NCBI GenBank assembly: GCA_902826155.1
Contig: CADEDU010000044.1
Location: forward strand, 19,847 to 58,327
DNA from: an uncultured beta proteobacterium
GTDB taxonomy: Bacteria > Pseudomonadota > Gammaproteobacteria > Burkholderiales > SG8-39
DNA length: 38,481 nt
Direction: 5' to 3'
In this document: in pieces, positions 8,491-16,797 of the stretch
Layout: each line of letters starts with the position of its first letter
Numbering within the stretch: position 1 is the stretch's first letter
Program-made: the position numbers and the translations under genes
Notes under the pieces: generated by a model
The model's database searches: none
What the model was told of the DNA's origin: nothing
The model's input: the letters and a program-made list of their open reading frames with translations, nothing else

Positions 8491-9804
8491 TTAGCGCGCC
8501 TCACGCGCCAGCACGCGCTTGAGCATCACCGTCATGGCGAGCAGATAGATCGTCAGGACGGTGAGTGTGAGGAGAGCGGCGGTGAATCCGCCCGACACGT
8601 CGGCGATGACGCCCACGATGATCGGCCCGAGCACGCCACCGATCTCGCCCACCATGAAATAGAGCCCGGTCGCTGCGCCCATGTTGCGGGCCGCCACGCC
8701 GGGCGCTTCCATCAGCACCAGCAGCGCGATCGGACCCATGATCCGCGCGATGCCGAGCAGCACCAGTCCGAGCTGGATGCCCGCGCCGCTGGTGAACGCG
8801 AGCAGCAGCGTCGCCACGATCAGTACGCTATAGAGACTCGCGAGGATCGCCACCCTTCGGTCAGCCGTGGCAAAGCGAGGGATGGTGAGCGAGCTGATGA
8901 TGCCCACCATCGTCGGCACGCTGGCCCAGTAGCCCGCCGACACCGCATCCATGCCGCGCCAGCGCAGGATCTCGGGCAGCCACGCATTGAGCGCGTGATT
9001 GAACATGAAGGCGGCGAGCGCGATGTAGAGCACGGTGCGCACCAAGTCGACCCGCATCAGCTCGATCGATGCCCTGAAGCCGCCGGCCTCCTTGCCGGCA
9101 GTGCTCGTGTGCGGGTTGCGCTGCGGCTCGCGTGCCACGAGCAGCCAGACGACTCCGGCGACGAGCGTCAGCGCGGCGAACATCGCGACCGTCAGCCGCC
9201 AGCTGTTGTCGAACAGCGGCATGAACACGCTGTTCGCCGACGAGAACGCGAACGCGGTGCCCATGAACGGTCCGGTCATATACAGGCCCACGGCAGTGCC
9301 GCGTTCCTTCGGTCCGAACCACTGCGCGATCATCTTCGGTGCGCCCACCGACATCAGCGGACCACCCACGCCGAAGATCGCCACCGCCAGGAACAGCGAG
9401 ACGAAATCGACCGCCACGGCGCGGGCGAACCCAGACAGCGCAACCAGAAAGACCCCCGCCGCGAAACCGGCGCGCGTTCCGAACCGGTCGAGCACCGTGC
9501 CCGAGGGAACGGCGGCAGCAATGTAGACGAGCGCCCAGGCGCCCATCACCACGCCCATCGCCGAGTGGCTCAGGCCGAGCGAATCGCCGATCGGGGCGAT
9601 CAGCGGCGCGAGCGAACCATTGACGACGCCGAAGCCGAGGTAGCCGAACCACAGCGCCGCGAGCATCGCCCAGCGGTAGCGCGAAGGCGCTGGCTCGGGG
9701 GAGGTTGAGCTGCGCGTTGAACTGCGCCGCGGATCGTCCACCGGATCCGCCGGCGACCGTTGCTTCGATTCCCGATCCGCGCCGTCGTGCGCCTGCGTGC
9801 TCAC
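8491..9804 (-). CDS. MFS transporter (CynX/NimT-like)
   Basis: A 437-residue, 12-helix major facilitator permease. Helix 1 begins near MLAALWFGYLGFGVVNGS, the loop 2-3 signature reads GTVLDRFGTRAG, and the TM4-5 region reads GGPLMSVGAPKMIAQWF with the GPKERGTA loop. I chose the GTG at 9804, which overlaps the stop of the upstream LLM gene by 4 bp (GTGA). It gives a hydrophilic 46-residue N-terminus before helix 1; the ATG at 9666 is the alternative. The open frame continues upstream to 10296 but that part only shadows the LLM gene. Coupling to the LLM oxidoreductase suggests it imports that enzyme's substrate or exports its product. Confidence 0.9.
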   Translation of the reverse strand: MSTQAHDGADRESKQRSPADPVDDPRRSSTRSSTSPEPAPSRYRWAMLAALWFGYLGFGVVNGSLAPLIAPIGDSLGLSHSAMGVVMGAWALVYIAAAVPSGTVLDRFGTRAGFAAGVFLVALSGFARAVAVDFVSLFLAVAIFGVGGPLMSVGAPKMIAQWFGPKERGTAVGLYMTGPFMGTAFAFSSANSVFMPLFDNSWRLTVAMFAALTLVAGVVWLLVAREPQRNPHTSTAGKEAGGFRASIELMRVDLVRTVLYIALAAFMFNHALNAWLPEILRWRGMDAVSAGYWASVPTMVGIISSLTIPRFATADRRVAILASLYSVLIVATLLLAFTSGAGIQLGLVLLGIARIMGPIALLVLMEAPGVAARNMGAATGLYFMVGEIGGVLGPIIVGVIADVSGGFTAALLTLTVLTIYLLAMTVMLKRVLAREAR

Positions 9805-10835
9805 GCTGCCGTCAGTGCCGGCATCACCTCGGTGGCGAACAGCGACAGCGAGCGCATGGCGTGCTCGTGCTTCATGTCCCCGAAATAGAAACCGCACAGC
9901 ATGTAGTTCAGGCCGAGCGTGTCGATCTGCGCCGCGATGGCCTTGCGCACGGTATCGGGGCTGCCCGCGATGGTCGAGCCCGCGGCGATCTCCTGTTCGA
10001 CGTGCTCGGTCGAGGGCAGCAGGATGCTCGGCCCCTGCACGTTCTCGCGCCACAGCTTGGACAGGCTGGCGTGATAGACCTCGTGTGCGGGCTTGGCGAT
10101 GCGCAACGCATCCGCGTCGGTGTCGGCCACGATGATGTGCCGGTTCACGCCGATGGCCACGCCGCCCGGGTGCGCGGCGCTCGGCACGTCGGCGCCCGAG
10201 CGGGTGGCGAGGCCCGCGCGAAAGGCGTCGATGTTCTTCTTCGCCCGATCCATCGAACCCAGCGTCACGTAGTTGTAGCCACGCTCGCCGGCCCAACGTG
10301 CGCTGCCTTCGTTGGACGAGGGGTACCAGATCGGCGGATGCGGGCGCTGCAGCGGCTGCAGTTCCATCGGCACGTTCTTGTAGCGAAAGCGTTTGCCTTC
10401 GTGGTTCAGTCGCTCGGCGCTGAAGCCCTTGAGCAGGATCTCCAGCACTTCCATGAACACTTCGCGCGCGCTGTTCGGGTCGACGTTATGGAAGTTGAGC
10501 TCGAACGGCGACACGCCGCGCCCAACACCCACATCGAGCCGGCCGCCGCTGAGCTGGTCGAGCATGCAGATCTCTTCGATCAGCCGCAGCGGCGAGTAGA
10601 GCGGCAGCAGATAGCACAGCGGCCCCAGCCGCATGCGTTTGGTGACGCGCGCGACCGCACCGAGATAGACGCCGGGCACCGGCACGAGGTTGAGCGGCGT
10701 GGCGTGATGCTCGGCGACGTGCAGGCAGTGGAAGCCCGCGGCGTCACCGGCCGCCACGAATTCGAGGCGCTCGTCGAACAGACGGGCAAGCGGTCGACCG
10801 GAGCGATCGACGTGATCCCACAACGCGAATTTCAA
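9801..10835 (-). CDS. LLM-class flavin-dependent oxidoreductase
   Basis: A 344-residue luciferase-like flavoprotein. It opens with MKFALWDHVDRSG, and carries CLHVAEHHATPLNLVPVP (the AEHH site), RVTKRMRLGPLCYLLPLY and the MLDQLSGGRLDVGVGRG flavin loop. Its start is a TTG, preceded by GGAGG at 9 bp; no ATG or GTG lies in frame nearby. The 3' end overlaps the MFS transporter start (GTGA), so the pair forms a compact leftward operon. It is distinct in sequence from the other two LLM proteins of the window. The reductase partner and the substrate are unknown. Confidence 0.91.
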   Translation of the reverse strand: MKFALWDHVDRSGRPLARLFDERLEFVAAGDAAGFHCLHVAEHHATPLNLVPVPGVYLGAVARVTKRMRLGPLCYLLPLYSPLRLIEEICMLDQLSGGRLDVGVGRGVSPFELNFHNVDPNSAREVFMEVLEILLKGFSAERLNHEGKRFRYKNVPMELQPLQRPHPPIWYPSSNEGSARWAGERGYNYVTLGSMDRAKKNIDAFRAGLATRSGADVPSAAHPGGVAIGVNRHIIVADTDADALRIAKPAHEVYHASLSKLWRENVQGPSILLPSTEHVEQEIAAGSTIAGSPDTVRKAIAAQIDTLGLNYMLCGFYFGDMKHEHAMRSLSLFATEVMPALTAA

Positions 10836-10913
10836 GGTGGTGCACCTCCCGCGCGGGAGGATACCGCGCGAGCGATCCGTGCCGCTATGTGACGCGGGCC
10901 CGCACTCGTCCGG

Positions 10914-11741
10914 TCAAGGCTTGCGAGCGGTGACGGCGGTGCGGAACTCGCGCAGCTTGGCTTTCACCTTGCTTGCGTTGGCCTCGCCGATGCGGATCAT
11001 GATCTTGTGTCCGGCCGACTTCGCTTCGAGTTCCGGATCGGCGAACAGGAAGAACACCTTGGGTTGCACCAGCTTGATCGGCCCTTGCACGTTGGGCGCG
11101 GCTAGCATGTGATCGATGACTGCGACCAGGCGATCGTTGAAGTATCCGGTGGGATAGCCCAGATCGCGATACGCCTCCTGGAACAGCGGATAGAAGCGCA
11201 CGTACACCGCTGCGAGCTGACGCGCATCGAGCGATTCGAAGAACTGAACCGCGGACTGGTAGCGCGCGTAGTTGGCGGGGTCGAGCGTGCGATTGTCTTC
11301 GTTGCCGAGCACCTTGAATGGCGGCGGGGTGCGTCGCACCACGTTGATGCGGGACGACACCTTCTCGCGCGGCAAGTTGTCGACCGTGGCCACGATGTGC
11401 CGGACGAACTCCTGCACCACGGCGTACTGGCGCAGGCGCTTCGGATCGACGATCGGCCCCAGCGAGCCTACGACGGCGTCGTCACTGTCGTTGAGCGTGA
11501 TCGGGCGCGGCTTGTCGCGGTTCTGTTCCGGATCTGCGGCTTGCGTTGACTCGATCGGGTGCTCGATCTCCGGCTCGGTCTTCGCCTCTTCTTTCGGCGG
11601 CTCGGGTGTGGCCGGCTTGATCGGCGCTTCGACCCGCGGCGCAGGCTTGGGTGGAGGCGTCTGATGACGCCAGAAGTAGTAGCCGAGCGCCGCCCCGATG
11701 ATGACTACGATGGGCACGATCCACAGCAGTGCACGGTTCAT
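10914..11741 (-). CDS. DUF3014 domain-containing single-pass membrane protein
   Basis: A 275-residue protein with one N-terminal membrane anchor (residues 4-22, LLWIVPIVVIIGAALGYYF), a proline/glutamate-rich periplasmic linker (about 28-75), and a C-terminal DUF3014 domain beginning near SLGPIVDPKRL and including VVQEFVRHIVATVDNLPREK and FYPLFQEAYRDLGYP. The function of DUF3014 is not known. I chose the ATG at 11741 since it directly precedes the membrane helix; the longer frame to 12104 overlaps the GST gene. It lies 20 bp downstream of the GST gene on the same strand. Confidence 0.88.
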   Translation of the reverse strand: MNRALLWIVPIVVIIGAALGYYFWRHQTPPPKPAPRVEAPIKPATPEPPKEEAKTEPEIEHPIESTQAADPEQNRDKPRPITLNDSDDAVVGSLGPIVDPKRLRQYAVVQEFVRHIVATVDNLPREKVSSRINVVRRTPPPFKVLGNEDNRTLDPANYARYQSAVQFFESLDARQLAAVYVRFYPLFQEAYRDLGYPTGYFNDRLVAVIDHMLAAPNVQGPIKLVQPKVFFLFADPELEAKSAGHKIMIRIGEANASKVKAKLREFRTAVTARKP

Positions 11742-11761
11742 GGCGGCGACCCCCTGGGAAC

Positions 11762-12385
11762 TTACTTCAATGGCGCGTCGGAGAACGCTTCGTTCGCGGC
11801 CGGTCGTGCCGTGACTGCCTCGTACCAACGCTTGACGTTCGGTACTTCGTTGAGATCGACACCGTGCCAGGTTCGCCGCGTGAGCAGCGGTGCCATCATC
11901 ACGTCGGCCAGCGAGAACTCCGCGCCCGCGAGATACGCACTTTGCGCCAATCGCTTGTCGAGCATGCCGTAGAGCACCTTGGCCCGCGCCAGCGCTGCCT
12001 GCTCGGCGGCAGGCTCCTTCGGGATGCGCCCCTGCGCCATCATGTGCAACGGAATCACGCCGGGCGTGAACGTAGCCGAATGCCAGAACATCCACTGCTG
12101 GCACATGGCGCGCTCCCGTGGCGTCTTAGGCATCAGCTTGCCGCTCTTGTCGGCCAGATACATGAGGATCGCGCCCGATTCGAATACCGTGAGCGGCCCG
12201 CCGGCGACATCGTGATCGATGATCGCGGGGATCACCTGATTGGGGTTGATCGCGGTGTACTCCGGCGTCTTGTGCTCGCCCTTGGCGAGGTCGATCGGAA
12301 TGATTTTGTGCGGCAGGCCGGTTTCGGCGAGCATGAAGATCGCCTTGCGCCCGTTGCCCGTCTTCCAGGTGTAGCAGTCGATCAT
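11762..12385 (-). CDS. Glutathione S-transferase family protein, YfcG/Nu-class-like
   Basis: A 207-residue GST. The N-terminal thioredoxin-like domain starts MIDCYTWKTGNGRKA and has the glutathione-site motifs NPNQVIPAI and FESGAILMYLADKSG, close in pattern to E. coli YfcG, a disulfide-bond oxidoreductase. The helical C-terminal domain follows, with LAGAEFSLADVMMAPLL. The ATG at 12385 is preceded by AAGGAGAC. Likely roles are glutathione-dependent disulfide reduction or detoxification of electrophiles produced by nearby oxidative catabolism; the latter is inference from context. It is followed 20 bp later by the DUF3014 gene. Confidence 0.92.
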   Translation of the reverse strand: MIDCYTWKTGNGRKAIFMLAETGLPHKIIPIDLAKGEHKTPEYTAINPNQVIPAIIDHDVAGGPLTVFESGAILMYLADKSGKLMPKTPRERAMCQQWMFWHSATFTPGVIPLHMMAQGRIPKEPAAEQAALARAKVLYGMLDKRLAQSAYLAGAEFSLADVMMAPLLTRRTWHGVDLNEVPNVKRWYEAVTARPAANEAFSDAPLK

Positions 12386-12508
12386 GGGAGGTCTCCTTCC
12401 TTGTTCCGTCGAGTTGAACTGCACAACGTGCAGAGGATACCGCCGCGAGGATACCGGAGGACGACTCGCCATCAGTCCTGGCAGGCGTGCTGCCACGGCG
12501 ATCGCAGC

Positions 12509-13942
12509 TCAGCGCGCGGCGCGTAGCGACGCAACGTAGCGCGCCGCCTGCGTGCCCGCGATGCGGCCGAACACGAGCGCGCGCATCACCGCAATGGCGT
12601 TGGGCGCGAGGCCGTAGAAGTGGCCGGTGATTTCGCCGGCGGCGTACAGGCCGGGGATGATCGGTACGTCGCCGTCCCGTGCGCGAGCGGCATCGACCCG
12701 CACCTCACCGCGCGAATTCGTATCGATGCCGCCGAAGGTGTATGCGATCGCGCCTACCAGCGGATAGGCCAGATACGGCGGACGATCGATCGCCCGCGCC
12801 CAGTTGGACTTCGGCGGCGCGAGCCATTGCGCGGCGCGCAGGCCGTCGATGCGGGTGGCATCGAAGCGGGTCGCGTCGCCGGTTGCGGCGCGGTTGTAGT
12901 CATCGAGCGTGGCGCGCAGGCCTGCCATATCGACACCCGTCATCGCGGCGAGCTGCTCGATTGAATCGGCTTGCAGCGGCGGCAGCTCCGAGCGGATCGC
13001 GCGCTCGTAGCCGGCGATGTCGAACAGCTTGCTGTCCAGGATCGCGAACGCGCGCCGGCCCGGCACCTTGAACTGCATTTGGCGCGCGAACGTTTCCCAG
13101 GTTTCGTGCACGAGTCCGGCGCCCTCGTCGAAGAAGCGCCGGCCGGAATCATCGACCACGATGCCGTAGGGATACACCAGCACCACCGGCGCCGAACGCT
13201 GGCTGCGCGCATCGACCGGCTCGGCGTGCATGCCCTGCCAGTCGCCCGAGCGGCGCGCGCCGATCGCCACGGCCATGCGGATGCCTTCGCCCGCGCCGAA
13301 TCGCGTGCCCGGTGAAATCAGGCGCATCGACTCCGCGCCATCGCCGAAGTGCTCGCGCAGCATCTGCGGGTCGCCGGCGAAGCCGCCGCTGGCGAGCACG
13401 ACAGCGCCGGCCGGAATCGATTCAACCGTGCCGCTCGCGTTGGTCGCTTCCAATCCACCCACCGCAGTGCCGTGGCACGCGAGCGATCGCGCGGTGCACT
13501 CGTATCTGAATCGGACCCCGTGTGCACGGGCGGCGTCGGTCAAACCTTGAAGCAAGGCGACACCTCCGCCGACGGGCTGGATGCGCGGCGGACCTTCGGC
13601 GAGGTAGTAGACCGGGCGATGGAAATCGACGCCGAGCTCGGCCACCCATTGCACGGTCTGCGGCGCCTGTGCGGCGAGGGTGTGCATGTAGTCGCGATCG
13701 GCGCGACCCGCCGAGACCGCGAGCAGATCCTGTTCGAATCCCGGCGCGATCTCTTGTGTGGAAGCCATGCGCATGTACGACGGGCTCCAGCGCGTGTTGC
13801 CGCCGCTTTCTTCCGCGCTGGTGCGCTCGATGACCAGCACGTTCGCATCGAGTTGCAGGCGTGAGGCTTCCTGGCGCGCGGCGATCGCGGCTGCAAGTCC
13901 GGCGGCCCCATGGCCGACGACGACGATGTCGTGCGATGTCAT
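12509..13942 (-). CDS. FAD-binding dehydrogenase, TcuA/fumarate reductase flavoprotein family
   Basis: A 477-residue flavoprotein with IVVVGHGAAGLAAAIAA (Rossmann FAD motif, residues 5-21), ESGGNTRWSPSYMR near residue 46, and the C-terminal GLYAAGEITGHFYG FAD contact. It resembles TcuA and 3-ketosteroid dehydrogenase/flavocytochrome fumarate reductase flavoproteins, but has diverged from the window's own TcuA. There is no adjacent TcuB-like or haem partner, so its electron acceptor is unknown. It is encoded divergently from the beta-class GST gene, with 108 bp between the starts. Confidence 0.9.
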   Translation of the reverse strand: MTSHDIVVVGHGAAGLAAAIAARQEASRLQLDANVLVIERTSAEESGGNTRWSPSYMRMASTQEIAPGFEQDLLAVSAGRADRDYMHTLAAQAPQTVQWVAELGVDFHRPVYYLAEGPPRIQPVGGGVALLQGLTDAARAHGVRFRYECTARSLACHGTAVGGLEATNASGTVESIPAGAVVLASGGFAGDPQMLREHFGDGAESMRLISPGTRFGAGEGIRMAVAIGARRSGDWQGMHAEPVDARSQRSAPVVLVYPYGIVVDDSGRRFFDEGAGLVHETWETFARQMQFKVPGRRAFAILDSKLFDIAGYERAIRSELPPLQADSIEQLAAMTGVDMAGLRATLDDYNRAATGDATRFDATRIDGLRAAQWLAPPKSNWARAIDRPPYLAYPLVGAIAYTFGGIDTNSRGEVRVDAARARDGDVPIIPGLYAAGEITGHFYGLAPNAIAVMRALVFGRIAGTQAARYVASLRAAR

Positions 13943-14050
13943 GGCTTCAGAGCGTACTGCGCGCGGTGTCGTCTGTACGAGGCAAGCATGCGGCTATTAT
14001 GCGATCGCGCCTTCGTGCTTACCCAACCTTTCCGCCTGGAGACTCCCACG

Positions 14051-14695
14051 ATGAAACTGACGCTCTACTACGCCCCGGTGGCTTGTTCGCTGGTACCGCT
14101 GGTGACGCTCTACGAAGCGGGTGTTCCGATCGACGTGCACCCGGTATCGCTCAAGACCGGTGAGCAGCGCACGCCCGAGTATCTGAAGGTCAATCCGAAG
14201 GGCAAGGTCCCGGCGTTGAGCGTCGATGGCGAGATCCTCACCGAGAACGTTGCCATCCTGTCGTTCCTGGCCGAGTCGTTCCCCGACGCGAAGTTGCTGC
14301 CGATGCAGGGCAAGGATCGAATCAAGGCGCTTTCGCTGATGGGCTTTTGCGGCGCGGGCATGCATCCGCCGCTCACGCGCATCAATGGCCCGCAGCGGTT
14401 CTGCGATATGCCGGGAACCGAAGAGAGCGTCCGTCGCCTCGCGGTGGAGGAGGTGATCAAGAATTTCAAGGTGGCCGATTCGATCCTTGCCGGGCGCGAG
14501 TGGCTGTTCGATCACTGGACCGCGGTCGATGCCTATTTCTTCTGGGTGTGGCGGCGCTTCTCGCTCTTCAACATCACGATTCCGACGTTTCCGCACTACG
14601 CCGCACACGGCGAGCGGATGATGAAGCGCGCGAGCGTGCAGCGTGCGCTGGCGTTCGAGAAGGACGTCGAGGCCGAGCAAGCGAAAGCGGCTTGA
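14051..14695 (+). CDS. Glutathione S-transferase, beta-class-like
   Basis: A 214-residue GST. It opens MKLTLYYAPVACSLVPL, with the cysteine typical of bacterial beta-class GSTs (Cys12), followed by VNPKGKVPAL and the ILTENVAILSFLAE glutathione-binding motif (usually a Ser after Glu in this family; Asn here). The C-terminal helical domain follows. I chose the ATG at 14051 with GGAG upstream; earlier in-frame starts overlap the divergent flavoprotein gene. It could conjugate glutathione to, or reduce, reactive metabolites from the neighbouring pathways. Confidence 0.92.
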   Translation: MKLTLYYAPVACSLVPLVTLYEAGVPIDVHPVSLKTGEQRTPEYLKVNPKGKVPALSVDGEILTENVAILSFLAESFPDAKLLPMQGKDRIKALSLMGFCGAGMHPPLTRINGPQRFCDMPGTEESVRRLAVEEVIKNFKVADSILAGREWLFDHWTAVDAYFFWVWRRFSLFNITIPTFPHYAAHGERMMKRASVQRALAFEKDVEAEQAKAA

Positions 14696-15003
14696 TTGGC
14701 AATCGAATCGTTACAACCGATACGCGCGAGACATCGACCGATCACTGGCGATGTCGCCTCGTGTCGAGGCTTGATCGCGGACCTTTCCGCGCATCGACCA
14801 CCCCACTCATCGGCGCTGATCTAGGCGTATCCATGCTGCCTCCGTAACCTTGTTGCAATGGGACGGGAAGTCCCGGTCCGAATCGACTGCGGGCCACGCG
14901 CATTGACGGCTCGAGTGCCGTTGACTCGCGTGAAACAACAAAGCCTGCGATTCACCGGACGACCGACCCGATATCGGCAACAAGCAAAAAAACGGAGGTA
15001 GCA
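14696..15003. other. 308-bp intergenic region upstream of the DUF5666 lipoprotein gene
   Basis: No gene seen. It holds an inverted repeat ACGGC-N6-GCCGT at 14906-14921, nested between two TTGAC sequences that could serve as -35 elements, and a small GGGAC-N5-GTCCC stem at 14860-14874. An AT-rich stretch with GGAGG immediately precedes the GTG start at 15004. No convincing -10 box could be paired. Confidence 0.4.
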
Positions 15004-16731
15004 GTGACAACAACGACTCTCTGGCGCCGCGGCGCAACATTTGCAGCACTGGCTTTGAGCGCCGTGCTGACCGCCTGTGGGGGCGGAGGAGGCGATGGCG
15101 GTGATTCCGGCAGCCAGGCCGCAACTTCTTCTAGCGCTTCAAACAATGCCGCGCCGGCCCGGGCCTCTTCTTCGGGCGCCGCAACGTCCATGATGCCGGC
15201 GGTTGCAGTCGGGACCGTCAATGGCTTCGGCAGCGTCATCGTCGATGGCACCCGGTTCGATGACACCGGCGCGACCGTTGAAGTCGAGCAGGAGCCCGGC
15301 GCACCGAAGACGATCGCGCTACGTGATCTGCGCCTGGGCCAATCGGTCACCGTGGAGTTCGACGGCAACGAGAACTCGCCGCTCGCACGCACCATTCGGG
15401 TCGAAGGCGAACTGGTCGGAGCGGTCGACAGCGTCGATGCGGCCGGCAAGAAACTGGTGGTGGCAGGCCAGGACGTACGGATCAACACCGATGCCGCAGC
15501 GGGCCCGGTGACCGCATTCGACGGTTACCAAAGCCTTGCCGATGTGAAGGCGGGTGATCGCGTCGAAGTCCACGGGCTGCCCAAGCTCGATGCGACGGCC
15601 AACAAGCTGTATGTGCAGGCCACGCGCATCGAACGCAAAGCCGACAACATCCAGTTCGTGCGCGTAACCGGCACGATCGCCAACCTGGCCGCGACCACGT
15701 TCGACCTGGGCGGCTTGAAGGTGACCTACGCTGCCACGACCAAACTCATTCCGGCCAACGCACAACTGGCGAACGGCCAGCGCGTGGTCGTGTGGTCCGA
15801 CACGGCGGTAGCGGGCAATGCACTCACCGCCAAGGCGATTCGCGTGCGCGGCGAAATTCGCGCCGATAAGGCGTGGGTTGGTGGCCCGGTGACCGATTGC
15901 GTCGCAGCCTGTGCCGCGAAGTTCAAGGTCAACGGCATCGAGGTCGACGCCAGCGCTGCCAAGTTTTCCAATGGTGATGCAGCCGATCTGGCCAATGGCG
16001 TGTTCGTCCGCGTACGCGGTACGTTCGATCCGGCCACGGCCAAGGTGAAGGCCTCGCAGGTGGTGTTCCGCGACGACAACGACATGCAACTGGAGTTGTG
16101 GGGCCTGCTCTCGGGCTTCAAGGCTGGCAATGACGGCACGGCCACGTTCACCCTGCGTGGCGTTACGGTCAAGACCAACGCCCAGACCAAGGTCGACAAG
16201 TGTCCGGCCGCCCCGGTCGATGGCACGCCGGTGAAGGTCGAGGGCAAGATCGACGGCAATGTGCTCGCTGCCACCGAGGTGAAGTGTCTGCTGTTGTTCG
16301 CCAACATGCGCGGCGAGGTGCGCGGCACGATTACGACCGTTGACGCAGCCGCCAAGAAGTTCACGCTGTCCAGCCTGCCGAACGTTACGGTCACCTACGA
16401 TCCGGCGACCACGAAGTTCGAAGACGGCACCGCGGCGCAACTCGTGGTCGGCGCGGTGGTTGAGGTCGAGGGCGCGGTGAAAGACGGCGTACTGGCGGCC
16501 ACCGAGATCGAGTTCAAGGGCTCGATGATCGCGGGCGAACGCACGATCAAGGGCATCGTGTTCGGCTACGACGCGCAGGCCGGGGTCTTCAAGGTCGGTC
16601 CGTTCACCTTCCAGGTGGGCAGCGCCGCATTGCCAGCCGGATTCGCCAACGGCGTGCAGGTGGAGGTGCGCTACATGTCGGCCAACGGCGCCAACACCGT
16701 CACGCAGGTGAAGCTCAAGTCATCGATTTGA
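15004..16731 (+). CDS. DUF5666-repeat lipoprotein
   Basis: A 575-residue predicted lipoprotein with a GTG start preceded by GGAGG. The signal peptide ends in a lipobox (SAVLTAC, Cys near residue 25), followed by a Gly/Asp-rich linker (GGGGGDGGDSG) and a Ser/Ala-rich stretch. The rest consists of repeated small beta-barrel units, each with a pattern like VGTVNGFGSVIVDGTRFD, LRLGQSVTVEF, VRVRGEI, VEGKIDG, VVEVEGAVKDG; I count at least five. DUF5666 has no known function; an extracytoplasmic structural or binding role is plausible. A strong terminator follows, so the gene is transcribed alone or ends its unit. Confidence 0.88.
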   Translation: MTTTTLWRRGATFAALALSAVLTACGGGGGDGGDSGSQAATSSSASNNAAPARASSSGAATSMMPAVAVGTVNGFGSVIVDGTRFDDTGATVEVEQEPGAPKTIALRDLRLGQSVTVEFDGNENSPLARTIRVEGELVGAVDSVDAAGKKLVVAGQDVRINTDAAAGPVTAFDGYQSLADVKAGDRVEVHGLPKLDATANKLYVQATRIERKADNIQFVRVTGTIANLAATTFDLGGLKVTYAATTKLIPANAQLANGQRVVVWSDTAVAGNALTAKAIRVRGEIRADKAWVGGPVTDCVAACAAKFKVNGIEVDASAAKFSNGDAADLANGVFVRVRGTFDPATAKVKASQVVFRDDNDMQLELWGLLSGFKAGNDGTATFTLRGVTVKTNAQTKVDKCPAAPVDGTPVKVEGKIDGNVLAATEVKCLLLFANMRGEVRGTITTVDAAAKKFTLSSLPNVTVTYDPATTKFEDGTAAQLVVGAVVEVEGAVKDGVLAATEIEFKGSMIAGERTIKGIVFGYDAQAGVFKVGPFTFQVGSAALPAGFANGVQVEVRYMSANGANTVTQVKLKSSI

Positions 16732-16750
16732 CGCAGTGCAATTGTGACCA

Positions 16751-16781
16751 GCGCCCGCGAGTAGTCGCGGGCGCTTTTTTT
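16751..16781 (+). terminator. Intrinsic terminator after the DUF5666 gene
   Basis: A perfect 10-bp stem (GCGCCCGCGA / TCGCGGGCGC) with a GTAG loop is followed directly by seven T residues, 20 bp after the stop codon. It is the clearest rho-independent terminator in the window and also sits just beyond the 3' end of the convergent acyl-CoA synthetase gene. Confidence 0.95.
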
Positions 16782-16797
16782 CTGCGCGCAGGTTTGC

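Noticed and set aside
9805..10296. N-terminal extension of the MFS gene
   Set aside because: This part only overlaps the LLM gene out of frame; the GTGA overlap at 9801-9804 gives a natural start.
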